Assembly (NCBI RefSeq): GCF_030766725.1
Contig: NZ_JARQWR010000004.1
Location: forward strand, 1 to 64,000
Length of the DNA stretch: 64,000 bases
Direction: 5' to 3'
Origin: Flavobacterium aerium
GTDB lineage: Bacteria; Bacteroidota; Bacteroidia; Flavobacteriales; Flavobacteriaceae
The notes below the pieces were generated by a model. That model did no database searches. It saw nothing but the letters and a program-made list of their open reading frames with translations, and was not told the DNA's origin. Shown here piece after piece: positions 36,511 to 44,750 of the stretch (the stretch's first letter is position 1; each line of letters begins with the position of its first letter). A program made the position numbers and the translations under genes.

Positions 36511-36930
36511 TTACTGTTCCACGTGGAACAAAGCAATTTTATCTTCTTCTTTACTACGCATTAATGCGGCTTCATCTTCTGTTTTATCTTTATAACCACA
36601 GTAATGCAATATACCATGAGCCATAACTCTCTTCAATTCTTCTTCAAAAACAGTATTGAAATCCACAGCATTATCTTTCACTCTTTCCACAGAAACGAAT
36701 ATATCGCCGTGTAATTCATTTCCTACTGAATAATCAAAGCTGATTATATCCGTAAGTGTATCGTGCTTCAAGTATTCTACATTGATCTGGTGTAAATATT
36801 CATCATCACAGAATATGTAATTGATCTCTCCTTCTTTCTTGTTTTCAGAAATAATAACTCTAGATAACCAGTCTGAAAAAATGGTTTCATCAGCCAGTTC
36901 GAAGTCTGTTTCGTAATTAAAACTAATCAT
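36511..36930 (-). CDS. ybeY: rRNA maturation endonuclease YbeY
   Basis: YbeY is a metal-dependent endoribonuclease needed for 16S rRNA 3'-end processing and ribosome quality control. The 139-residue protein has the usual opening 'FSDWLSRVIISENKKEGEIN', 'YLKHDTLTDIISFDY' and the metal site HGILHYCGYKD (His 105, His 109). The canonical third His of HGxLHLxGYDH is Asp 115 here, with Lys 114 in place of Asp. Its last residues (F-H-V-E-Q) are coded by a parS-like palindrome. It overlaps the upstream DUF4175 gene by eight bases. Confidence 0.92.
   Translation of the reverse strand: MISFNYETDFELADETIFSDWLSRVIISENKKEGEINYIFCDDEYLHQINVEYLKHDTLTDIISFDYSVGNELHGDIFVSVERVKDNAVDFNTVFEEELKRVMAHGILHYCGYKDKTEDEAALMRSKEEDKIALFHVEQ
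36515..36530. promoter_or_regulatory. parS-like site 3 (perfect palindrome)
   Basis: TGTTCCACGTGGAACA differs from the parS consensus at one base and is a perfect palindrome. It starts 47 bases from site 2 and lies inside the last codons of ybeY. Confidence 0.65.
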
Positions 36931-39900
36931 CTTTTTTAAAATATTGTTGCACTTTAGCGTTGAAATTTGGGCGCAAAGGTAAGCTTTGTCTATTTAATAT
37001 CTCTATGCTATTTAAATATTCTTGTAATGCAGGTGGCAAAGGCTTCGCTTGATTATTGAATTCTTTCTGGTTAGAATCAGATTTACGTTTATTATCTTCT
37101 CCTTGTTGCTGAATTGCATTCTCTAATTTTAGTAATTCATAATTTAGATTTAGCATCTTTTGAGCCGTTTCATTCTTGAATCCTTTATTCAAAATATCCT
37201 TTTCTATCTGCTTCATTTGATCTAAAGCACGCTGCCCATTATTTCCTAAACCTTCTTTTTCTAATGCTTTTTGTAAAGCATCTTTTAATCTTTGTTGTTC
37301 TTTATAAATTTCTAACAGCTCTCCTGCTTCTCCTTCTCCATCTTTTCCACCTTCACCTTGTGTACTTCCTTTACCATCCTTGCCAGGTTTATCAGATTTT
37401 CCTTCTCCTTTTTCTTTCCCCTTCTCAGATCCATTCTTCATTTTTTCTCCTAAACCTTTTTGTTTTTGGATAATATCGGACAATTGAAAACCTTTTCCTT
37501 GACCTGGTTTTGGTTTTCCTTTACCTCCCATTCCTTGCATCTGCATTTGATTTTGCATATTTGACAAACTTTCACTTAGAAAATCTGCCAAACGATTGGA
37601 TGATGTAATCGTATATTGTTGATGAGAAATACCTTTTTGTAGCCCTGCATCAGCAAAACTTTCAATTGATTTATCAAGATTATAATGTACTTCCCCTACT
37701 TCTTTATTTACAAATTCGTTGATATCTGGATTACGAAGTGATAAAGCAAATAGACTATCATCAACATGCTTGAATTGTAATTTTAAATCTTGTTGTAATT
37801 TTAAATTTTTATTATACGTTGGAGCACCTTTTTTAAGTTTTTTAAATTGCTTCATTAAGTCTTCTTGAGAAAAAGAAAAGGCTAATAAATTATCTAAAAT
37901 CTGACGTAACGTTTTCACATCTTCTTCTAATTTATCATTTCCACCAGCAGCCATCATACTCATCATATTCTTACCCATGTCCTTCATTTTTTTTGAAGCA
38001 CTTTTTTGTTTCGATTTGGCTTTCTCTTTTTCATTCTTCTGAAGTTCTTCGGAAGCATTTTGTAAATCTTTATCGATACTTTTTTCTTCTTCTGGATCGG
38101 AAGGAATATCCAATGGAGATTTTAGATCTTTGTTTTCTTTATTCAAATCTTTTAAATCTTCCTGAATTTTATCGAAATTTTTATTGATCTGATCTTGATT
38201 TTCTTTAGTATTTTCTTTTGGTTTGTTAGTCAACTCATCTTGCTTATCTCCTAATTTATCTAAACGATCCGCTAATTGTTCCGCTTTTTTCTCCACATAG
38301 AATTTCTTAGTCAGTTCAACAAGTTGTTCTAAATTTTTAGTTTGATTCTTAGAATTCTGTTTGAACTTATCCATTTTATCAAACAATTCTTCTTCTTTAA
38401 TTTTATTAGTTAAATCCTGAAGTTCATCTAATAGCTTTTGATTTTTTTCAACTTCTTTATCATTGTTTTTTATGCGTTCCAACAACTGTTCTTTGAACTC
38501 ATCTTTTTTATCGGTTTTGAATTGTTCTAAGTTTTCTTCCATTTTTTTAGAAAACTCTTTCATCATCTGATCTTGTTGCTTCTGACGTTGAATAAAATCT
38601 TTTACTTTTTGCTGATCTTTGAATTCTAAATTATTCTTTTCTTTCCCTATTTTTTGTAATTTTTCAAGTTCAGCAATTTGTTTATCTTGATTTTTTATTG
38701 ATTTTGATAAACTATTTATATTATCATTTTGTTCTTTTAAATTCAAATCTTCTTTTTCTTCATCCGTAGATTCACGATGAGAAAATACTGAAGACTTTGT
38801 GCTCTTGAAATTATGTAATGCATCATTATCAAAAACTTCAAAATAATACTCGTAGGATACTCCTTGTTCTAAGGTTAAATTACTAGGAAACGTAAAATAA
38901 AATTGATCAAATGTTCCTTGCTTAATCACAATATTGCTACGTTTAATATTTTCAGGTTGTTTCTTAGGATAATAGACAACTTGTAATTTTGTCAAACCAT
39001 TATCATCAGATATTTGGCCCAAAATCACATTTTTTTGAAGTTTTAATGTATCAGGCGCGTTACTAGCCTGAATTGTAGGGAACTGATCTTTAATTACAGT
39101 GATTTGATAATTAATTTTTTCGTAGTTTTTAACGTTCTTATTGGAAGTAAGTATTTGATATTCTGTATTTTGATTGATATTTTTAGAAAATAAAAAGGTA
39201 TTATTTTCAGTTTTAAATTCATTATTCTGAGAAAAATCAGTCCAAACAATATTTTCTGTATGCTGTCCCATGATTTCCCATGTAACTTTTGTTCCTTCTG
39301 GAACCATAGCATTACCAGTTCCTTTAATAATTTCGGTTTTTTTATTTAAATAACTTGGGAAAGTTAATTTCATTTGAAAATTAGCAATCGTTGGAACTAC
39401 CATTATTCCTAATTCAAAATCTTTTGAAGCTACTTTGTTTGCTTCAAGATGAAATTCAATTTTTTGAGTTGGTTTTTTAAATGTATATTCAAAAACTCCT
39501 GGTTTGACATTTTCTAAATAATAACTTTCGTTATTCATAAAAATCATCGCATTTTCCGGAACTATATTACCTACCGTTTTTACTTGCAAAACAAAATCTT
39601 TTCCTTCTTCTGTATTTAAATTTTTATTTAATACTACAAAACTAAATGGAGCTGGTGGTAGAAATTTATGTTTGTAGTGCACTACTCTATCCAAACTTTG
39701 TGTCAATAAAGATCTATTATTCGACAACATAAAAAAAGCAAGTACTAATAATGGAATTATAGCCCAAGGCAAAAATTTAATGTTCTCTTTAAAATTAATT
39801 GCACTACTGAATGGAACGGGTTTTAAATTATTTGCTTTTTGGTCAATTGATGCTAACAATAATTCTGATTTCTCATTGTGTTGAGTCAATTGTAAAAAAT

Positions 39901-40228
39901 TGGTCAATTGATCATTTACTTCACTAAAATGGTTTCCAATAATTTTTGAAGCATAGTCAAAGTCAATTCCTTTTTTTATTTTAAATAATTTAAAAGAAGG
40001 AAAAAGTATAAATCGAAATAAGAGAAAAAGTTCAACAATAATAAAACTCCAAAATAATAAAGTTCTACCTATTGGTGAAAGCCAAAGAAAATGTTCCACG
40101 AATAACATCGATAAAAAATAAAGTAATCCAATACCGATAAATAAAATTAATCCTTTAATTAATTCATTCGTATAAAACTTCTTTATAAAGGCTTCAAGCT
40201 TCTGATATATTATTTTAGAGTTTTCCAA
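36923..40228 (-). CDS. DUF4175 family membrane protein
   Basis: A very large (1,101 residues) membrane-anchored protein of the Bacteroidota family DUF4175. Two N-terminal helices (about 20-42 and 56-78) and a third near 150-168 sit in the membrane. Beta-rich domains follow to about residue 480. Then comes a long Lys/Glu/Gln coiled coil (about 490-780), a Met- and Gly-rich linker with 'MQMQGMGGKGKPKPGQGKG' near 900, and a final helical segment ending 'ILNRQSLPLRPNFNAKVQQY'. Function is unknown; a role at the envelope is inferred. It is the first gene of the minus-strand unit with ybeY and mnmG and borders the candidate origin. Confidence 0.82.
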   Translation of the reverse strand: MENSKIIYQKLEAFIKKFYTNELIKGLILFIGIGLLYFLSMLFVEHFLWLSPIGRTLLFWSFIIVELFLLFRFILFPSFKLFKIKKGIDFDYASKIIGNHFSEVNDQLTNFLQLTQHNEKSELLLASIDQKANNLKPVPFSSAINFKENIKFLPWAIIPLLVLAFFMLSNNRSLLTQSLDRVVHYKHKFLPPAPFSFVVLNKNLNTEEGKDFVLQVKTVGNIVPENAMIFMNNESYYLENVKPGVFEYTFKKPTQKIEFHLEANKVASKDFELGIMVVPTIANFQMKLTFPSYLNKKTEIIKGTGNAMVPEGTKVTWEIMGQHTENIVWTDFSQNNEFKTENNTFLFSKNINQNTEYQILTSNKNVKNYEKINYQITVIKDQFPTIQASNAPDTLKLQKNVILGQISDDNGLTKLQVVYYPKKQPENIKRSNIVIKQGTFDQFYFTFPSNLTLEQGVSYEYYFEVFDNDALHNFKSTKSSVFSHRESTDEEKEDLNLKEQNDNINSLSKSIKNQDKQIAELEKLQKIGKEKNNLEFKDQQKVKDFIQRQKQQDQMMKEFSKKMEENLEQFKTDKKDEFKEQLLERIKNNDKEVEKNQKLLDELQDLTNKIKEEELFDKMDKFKQNSKNQTKNLEQLVELTKKFYVEKKAEQLADRLDKLGDKQDELTNKPKENTKENQDQINKNFDKIQEDLKDLNKENKDLKSPLDIPSDPEEEKSIDKDLQNASEELQKNEKEKAKSKQKSASKKMKDMGKNMMSMMAAGGNDKLEEDVKTLRQILDNLLAFSFSQEDLMKQFKKLKKGAPTYNKNLKLQQDLKLQFKHVDDSLFALSLRNPDINEFVNKEVGEVHYNLDKSIESFADAGLQKGISHQQYTITSSNRLADFLSESLSNMQNQMQMQGMGGKGKPKPGQGKGFQLSDIIQKQKGLGEKMKNGSEKGKEKGEGKSDKPGKDGKGSTQGEGGKDGEGEAGELLEIYKEQQRLKDALQKALEKEGLGNNGQRALDQMKQIEKDILNKGFKNETAQKMLNLNYELLKLENAIQQQGEDNKRKSDSNQKEFNNQAKPLPPALQEYLNSIEILNRQSLPLRPNFNAKVQQYFKKDD

Positions 40229-40557
40229 TTTTTATAGACTAGACTGTATGACGGATAAAATTACAATTTAAATTGAATAATCAAGAATTTTAAAACTATT
40301 CTAGTTGCTTGAGATTTTAATATATCGATGCAATCTCCATTTACTATTTTTTATTCAATTCTCAGGAGGCAATCAAAATAGATTCAGATTACTCTATTTC
40401 TCTTTAATTTTAATTTTCTTCAAATTATAGTTGTCAACATATATTAATAACAACAAAAAAAAAGAATTTTTAAATTTAATTTATTGTTTGTTATTATAGC
40501 TTGTTAATAGTGACTATAACTTTATTTATTTAGGCATTGTTTTCTAGTTATAGTTTG

Positions 40558-40566
40558 TTATACACA
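40558..40566 (+). promoter_or_regulatory. DnaA box TTATACACA
   Basis: An exact match to the DnaA-box pattern TTATNCACA within the gene-free segment. Relaxed versions with one mismatch stand at 40623 and 40687. Confidence 0.5.
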
Positions 40567-40688
40567 GTAATTAACAATGCTGTTCGTCGATAAATCTTTT
40601 AAAATCAACTCTTTATAAAACGTTATTAACAATGGTTGATAATAGGTTTTATATTTAAATTCTTAATATCTCTACTTGTTAATTTGTG

Positions 40689-40895
40689 TTAATAAAGTGT
40701 TTTTATATGCTGATAAGTATTCTAGAAATTCATCAAACTTAATTTGTTTTATCCAAACCAATTTTGGATTAGTGAAAATTTTGACACGAACAATAAATAC
40801 TTGTAATATTCTATCTAAAGTTATAAACATTCAATGTTAGTTTATAATTAACTTAATATCAATTAATTATGAATATGAATTAACAAAGTGTTTTT
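40689..40895 (+). repeat. Direct repeat TTAAYAAAGTGTTTTT, two copies
   Basis: The 16-mer occurs at 40689-40704 and 40880-40895 with one difference (T/C), 191 bases apart in the same direction. In both, similar AT-rich sequence containing GATAA follows within about 12 bases. Nothing lies in it that codes. Confidence 0.6.
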
Positions 40896-41035
40896 CCATA
40901 CGATAATAACTACAAACCATCACGTTATCAGTGTATTAGGTAAAGTTAACTTTAAGAACTCGTATAAAAAGGTATTTTTTCAAGGACTTCAAAATAATTT
41001 TAACAAAAAATAAGTAATCCAGTTTTCAAAAATAG

Positions 41036-41067
41036 AAAAAGGATTTTTAAATCGAAGAATCCTTTTT
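41036..41067. terminator. Orphan terminator-like hairpin upstream of gltX
   Basis: Arms AAAAAGGATT (41036-41045) and AATCCTTTTT (41058-41067) pair around a 12-base loop. It resembles a bidirectional terminator, yet no gene on the plus strand ends before it. It may end a non-coding transcript or insulate the gltX promoter, which follows 28 bases on. Confidence 0.5.
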
Positions 41068-41095
41068 GAAGTTATTAGATTGACACATTGAATTG

Positions 41096-41103
41096 TATCT
41101 TTG
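41096..41103 (+). promoter_or_regulatory. -7 element of gltX
   Basis: TATCTTTG matches TAnnTTTG and lies 21 bases before the ATG. An in-frame TTG at 41101 falls inside it, which argues for the ATG at 41125 as the start. Confidence 0.6.
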
Positions 41104-41124
41104 TATCATAATTTTGAAACTATT

Positions 41125-42636
41125 ATGACAAAAAGAGTTCGAGTGCGTTTTGCACCTAGTCCTACAGGGCCATTACACATTGGTGGTGTTAGAACCGCTT
41201 TATTCAATTATTTATTTGCTAAAAAACACGGAGGTGATTTTTATTTAAGAATTGAAGATACTGATCAAAATCGATATGTTCCGGGTGCTGAAGATTATAT
41301 TATTGAAGCATTAAACTGGTGTGGAATCCCATTTGATGAAGGTATTGGTAAAGAAGGTAAATGTGGACCTTATAGACAAAGTGAACGAAAAGATTTATAT
41401 AAACAATATGCAGATCAGTTAATTAATAACGGCTGGGCTTATTATGCATTTGATACAGCAGAAGCATTGGATGTTTTACGTAAAGAATATGAAACGGCTG
41501 GTAAAACATTTATTTATAATCATACTAATAGAGAGGAACTTGAAACATCAATCAAACTTTCTGCTGAAGATGTGGCTGAAAGAATTGCAAATGGTGTTGC
41601 CTATGTAATTCGTTTTAAGACACCTGTTGATGAAACATTACATTTAAAAGACATAATTCGTGGTGATATAAAATTTGAAACGAATCTATTAGATGATAAG
41701 GTTTTATTTAAAAGTGATGGGATGCCTACTTATCATTTAGCGAATATTGTAGATGATCATTTAATGGAAACATCTCATGTAATTCGTGGTGAAGAATGGT
41801 TACCATCAATGCCTTTACACGTTTTATTATACAAAGCTTTTGAATGGGAAGCTCCAGAATTTGCTCATTTACCATTGATTTTAAAACCAACGGGTAATGG
41901 TAAATTATCAAAAAGAGATGGTGATAAACTAGGTTTCCCAGTATTCCCATTAGAATGGAAAGATCCAAATACTGGAGAAATTTCATCTGGATATAGAGAG
42001 AAAGGATATTTACCAGAAGCGGTTATTAATATGTTAGCGTTTTTAGGTTGGAATCCAGGAACAGAACAAGAGATCTTTACTTTAGAAGAATTAATAGCTT
42101 CTTTTGATTTGGCTCGTGTGAATAAAGCTGGAGCAAAATTTGATCCTGAAAAAACGAAATGGTTTAATCATCAATATATTGCTAAAGAAGATAATGCAGT
42201 TCTAGCGGAAAAATTTGCACCAATAGTACTTGAAAAAGGATTCCAAAAATCAATAGAATATACAACAACAGTTGTTGGATTGGTTAAAGAGCGTGCAACT
42301 TTTGTAAGTGATATATGGGATTTGAGTGATTTCTTCTACGTTGCCCCTACTGTATATGATGAGAAAGCGACTAAAAACTGGAAAGAAGAAACACCAGAAT
42401 TGATGCGCCAGTTAATCGGTGTATTAACTACTATTTCAGATTTTACGAGTCATACTATTGAAACTACTGTAAAAGAATGGCTAACGACCAATGAAATTGG
42501 AATGGGGAAAGTAATGCAACCTTTCCGATTGAGTTTAGTTGGAGCATTAAAAGGACCACATTTATTTGATATAGTAGAACTGATTGGAAAAGAGGAAACT
42601 GTCCAGAGAATTGAAAGGGCAATTGCTACATTATAA
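41125..42636 (+). CDS. gltX: Glutamate--tRNA ligase
   Basis: Class I aminoacyl-tRNA synthetase that charges tRNA-Glu. The protein is 503 residues from ATG 41125. It begins with RVRFAPSPTGPLHIGG (HIGH motif as HIGG) and keeps 'YLRIEDTDQNRYVPGAEDYI', 'VIRGEEWLPSMPLHVLLYKA' and the KMSKS motif as KLSKRDGDK. The C-terminal anticodon-binding helices are complete. A separate glnS occurs nearby, so this enzyme is expected to be discriminating for tRNA-Glu. It is transcribed alone, between its own promoter and a strong terminator. Confidence 0.96.
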   Translation: MTKRVRVRFAPSPTGPLHIGGVRTALFNYLFAKKHGGDFYLRIEDTDQNRYVPGAEDYIIEALNWCGIPFDEGIGKEGKCGPYRQSERKDLYKQYADQLINNGWAYYAFDTAEALDVLRKEYETAGKTFIYNHTNREELETSIKLSAEDVAERIANGVAYVIRFKTPVDETLHLKDIIRGDIKFETNLLDDKVLFKSDGMPTYHLANIVDDHLMETSHVIRGEEWLPSMPLHVLLYKAFEWEAPEFAHLPLILKPTGNGKLSKRDGDKLGFPVFPLEWKDPNTGEISSGYREKGYLPEAVINMLAFLGWNPGTEQEIFTLEELIASFDLARVNKAGAKFDPEKTKWFNHQYIAKEDNAVLAEKFAPIVLEKGFQKSIEYTTTVVGLVKERATFVSDIWDLSDFFYVAPTVYDEKATKNWKEETPELMRQLIGVLTTISDFTSHTIETTVKEWLTTNEIGMGKVMQPFRLSLVGALKGPHLFDIVELIGKEETVQRIERAIATL

Positions 42637-42646
42637 CAATGAAAAC

Positions 42647-42690
42647 AAAAGCGGTTCTCTTAAATTTTAAGAGAACCGCTTTTTTATTAC
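42647..42690 (+). terminator. Rho-independent terminator after gltX
   Basis: A 15-bp perfect stem (AAAAGCGGTTCTCTT and complement) with a short AT loop is followed by TTTTTTATT, 11 bases after the stop codon. Confidence 0.93.
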
Positions 42691-42693
42691 TAT

Positions 42694-42701
42694 TAAATTT
42701 G
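42694..42701 (+). promoter_or_regulatory. -7 element of the SPFH gene
   Basis: TAAATTTG matches TAnnTTTG, 39 bases before the ATG. The -33 position would fall in the preceding terminator stem and is not conserved. Confidence 0.5.
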
Positions 42702-42740
42702 TATATTACCTAAATTAACTTTTTTAAATAACTCATCATT

Positions 42741-43751
42741 ATGAACATTCCATTAATTGTAATTTTATTTATTGGATTCTTTCTTTTTCTAGCTTCTTTT
42801 TTTACAGTGCGTCAACAGACATCGGCAATTGTAGAGCGTTTCGGAAGATTCCATAGTATTCGTCATTCAGGTTTACAACTAAAAATTCCTGTTATTGACA
42901 AAATTGCCGGAAAAATCAATTTGAAAATCCAACAGTTGGATGTAATAATTGAAACGAAAACAAAAGATAATGTATTCGTGAAATTGAAAGTATCGGTACA
43001 ATTTATGGTTATTAAGAATAAAGTATATGATGCTTTTTATCTTTTAGAATATCCTCATGATCAGGTTACAGCATATGTATTTGACGTAGTTCGTGCGGAA
43101 GTTCCAAAATTAAAATTAGATGATGTATTTGAAAGAAAAGATGATATTGCGATTGCAGTAAAACGTGAATTGAATGAAGCAATGACTACTTATGGATATG
43201 ATATTATCAATACATTGGTTACAGATATTGATCCAGATATTCAAGTAAAAAATGCAATGAATAGAATTAACGCTGCCGATAGAGAGAAAACAGCTGCGGA
43301 ATTTGAAGCAGAATCATCAAGAATTAGAATTGTAGCGAAAGCCAAAGCAGAAGCAGAAAGTAAACGTTTACAAGGACAAGGTATTGCAGATCAAAGACGT
43401 GAAATTGCGAGAGGATTAGTAGAAAGTGTTGATGTATTAAACCGTGTAGGTATTAATTCTCAAGAAGCTTCTGCCCTAATTGTTGTTACACAACATTATG
43501 ATACATTACAAGCGATTGGTGCAGATACGAATTCGAACTTAATATTATTACCAAATTCTCCACAAGCTGGAAGTGAAATGTTGAATAATATGGTGGCTTC
43601 ATTTACGGCTTCTAATCAAATTGGTGAAGCGATGAAAAAAGGAGCGAAAAAAAGTCATTTAACACGTGATGAAAGAGCAATGAAAGATGAACCTAAGCAT
43701 TCGTATGAAGATCCTAAATATGGAGATGAAATTGATCCAAATAAGGTTTAA
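42741..43751 (+). CDS. SPFH/band 7 domain membrane protein
   Basis: A 336-residue protein of the stomatin/prohibitin superfamily. It has one N-terminal membrane helix (about 4-22), the band 7 domain with 'QQTSAIVERFGRFHSIRHSG' and 'VFDVVRAEVPKLKLDDVF' (about 25-200), and the alanine-glutamate coiled coil with AKAKAEAESKRLQGQG (about 210-240). A charged C-terminal tail follows. Proteins of this type oligomerise and organise membrane domains. No NfeD partner gene is adjacent. Confidence 0.92.
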   Translation: MNIPLIVILFIGFFLFLASFFTVRQQTSAIVERFGRFHSIRHSGLQLKIPVIDKIAGKINLKIQQLDVIIETKTKDNVFVKLKVSVQFMVIKNKVYDAFYLLEYPHDQVTAYVFDVVRAEVPKLKLDDVFERKDDIAIAVKRELNEAMTTYGYDIINTLVTDIDPDIQVKNAMNRINAADREKTAAEFEAESSRIRIVAKAKAEAESKRLQGQGIADQRREIARGLVESVDVLNRVGINSQEASALIVVTQHYDTLQAIGADTNSNLILLPNSPQAGSEMLNNMVASFTASNQIGEAMKKGAKKSHLTRDERAMKDEPKHSYEDPKYGDEIDPNKV

Positions 43752-43784
43752 TTGCAATTAAAAAGCCTTTTGAATATATAGAAT

Positions 43785-43819
43785 AAAAAAAGTCCCGATA
43801 ATTATCGGGACTTTTTTTT
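43785..43819. terminator. Bidirectional terminator between the SPFH and DUF6327 genes
   Basis: A perfect 22-bp palindrome AGTCCCGATAATTATCGGGACT flanked by A7 and T8 sits between convergent genes. The stop codon of the minus-strand gene lies inside the T run. Confidence 0.93.
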
Positions 43820-44057
43820 ATTTAAAGATCTTTTTAAGGATCACAGATATTAAGACATTCTTTATAGGTCCTGAAAGACCACCTAGGAGACCTAGAGCAG
43901 CCTTAGGAACGTTTCCGAGTAAATGACTAGGTGAAAGACTATCTTTTGTTTCCTGAACGCTTAAAACGAGTTTTTGATAATAGATTTCTTTTTCTATTTT
44001 AAGAATTTCAAGATCACGTTCTATCTCACTGTATGATCTGTATTTTTGATTTTCCAT
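43818..44057 (-). CDS. DUF6327 family protein
   Basis: A 79-residue protein of a small Bacteroidota family. The first half is a charged helix ('SEIERDLEILKIEKEIYYQK'), followed by a Gly/Leu-rich stretch (KAALGLLGGLSGPIKNVL) that may associate with the membrane. Function unknown. It is the last gene of a three-gene minus-strand operon with the holin-like and YtxH genes; the gap to the former is three bases. Confidence 0.75.
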   Translation of the reverse strand: MENQKYRSYSEIERDLEILKIEKEIYYQKLVLSVQETKDSLSPSHLLGNVPKAALGLLGGLSGPIKNVLISVILKKIFK

Positions 44058-44060
44058 AGT

Positions 44061-44411
44061 TTAGTCGTTAAAAAAGAATTCAGAAAATTTTTCCAAAATT
44101 GGACCTTCAACAATCTTATCTTTTACATAGTAAATAATTATACTTACAATTAAGTATAAAACGCCCATAATCAAGAATCCATATGCAAAATTATCTAATG
44201 CATATCCAATGGCCAAAGCTGCTGCAATTGAAAAAAACAGCAAAACCATGCTCAACATGATACTTAATAAAAATATTTTAAGCATCATTGTTGTAGATTT
44301 CATACCAACTTTGAAAAGCCAAAGTTTATAATATGATATGTTACTATCTAAAAAACCTTTAGCCTGATCTTGTATGTTCTGGGTGTTCTCTTTTATTTTT
44401 TCAAAAGCCAT
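44061..44411 (-). CDS. Holin-like (phage holin superfamily III) membrane protein
   Basis: A 116-residue protein with an N-terminal amphipathic segment and two strong membrane helices (about 43-67 and 74-94) joined by 'ALDNFAYG'. It resembles the competence/holin-III-like family, which in chromosomal settings goes together with YtxH proteins and is not phage-derived. It follows the YtxH gene by nine bases. Confidence 0.72.
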   Translation of the reverse strand: MAFEKIKENTQNIQDQAKGFLDSNISYYKLWLFKVGMKSTTMMLKIFLLSIMLSMVLLFFSIAAALAIGYALDNFAYGFLIMGVLYLIVSIIIYYVKDKIVEGPILEKFSEFFFND

Positions 44412-44420
44412 ACGCTTATA

Positions 44421-44750
44421 TTATTTTTGGATTTTGGCACTGTGCTTTTTAAGCTCTTCCAATTTTTTTTCTAATGTAGCAATTACATCTTCTGTTTTGT
44501 TATCCACATTCGCAACTAAGTCATCAAAAGTAGATTCTAAATCTTTTTTTGTTCTTGCCGCTTTATGTTTTAACATATCCGTTAAATCATTGAATTTATC
44601 TTTTAAATCTGATTTTGATTGGTCAAAACCATCTTTTATTTTACCTCTTGTTTTTGAACCTTTATCTGGAGCAAATAAAATACCTATTCCTGCTCCAATT
44701 GCTGCACCTGCTAAAACGGCTAATACTGTGTTTCCTGCTTTACTTGACAT
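44421..44750 (-). CDS. YtxH domain-containing protein
   Basis: A 109-residue protein with the YtxH signature: a short glycine-rich membrane helix (VLAVLAGAAIGAGIGILFAP) followed by 'DKGSKTRGKIKDG' and an amphipathic coiled coil to the end. YtxH proteins are small membrane proteins often tied to general stress. It is the first gene of the operon; a near-consensus -7 (TATCTTTAG at 44779-44787, minus strand) lies about 30 bases upstream. Confidence 0.82.
   Translation of the reverse strand: MSSKAGNTVLAVLAGAAIGAGIGILFAPDKGSKTRGKIKDGFDQSKSDLKDKFNDLTDMLKHKAARTKKDLESTFDDLVANVDNKTEDVIATLEKKLEELKKHSAKIQK

Larger units (their letters stand above)
40229..41095. other. Gene-free AT-rich segment, candidate replication origin (oriC)
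   Basis: Nearly 900 bases without a plausible gene, between divergent genes. It contains an exact DnaA box TTATACACA (40558-40566), relaxed boxes TTATTAACA at 40623-40631 and on the other strand at 40687-40695, several TTGTTAATA-type words, a 16-bp direct repeat and very AT-rich runs suited to unwinding. It lies about 4 kb from parS-like sites and mnmG. Against: only one box is a strong match, dnaA is not in the window, and such AT-rich DNA yields relaxed boxes by chance. Confidence 0.4.

Noticed and set aside
40092..40107. parS-like word TGTTCCACGAATAACA in the DUF4175 gene
   Set aside because: The central CACGTG is broken and three bases mismatch.
44061..44411. Holin-like gene as sign of a prophage
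   Set aside because: No other phage gene is near; its partners are YtxH and DUF6327, a chromosomal set.
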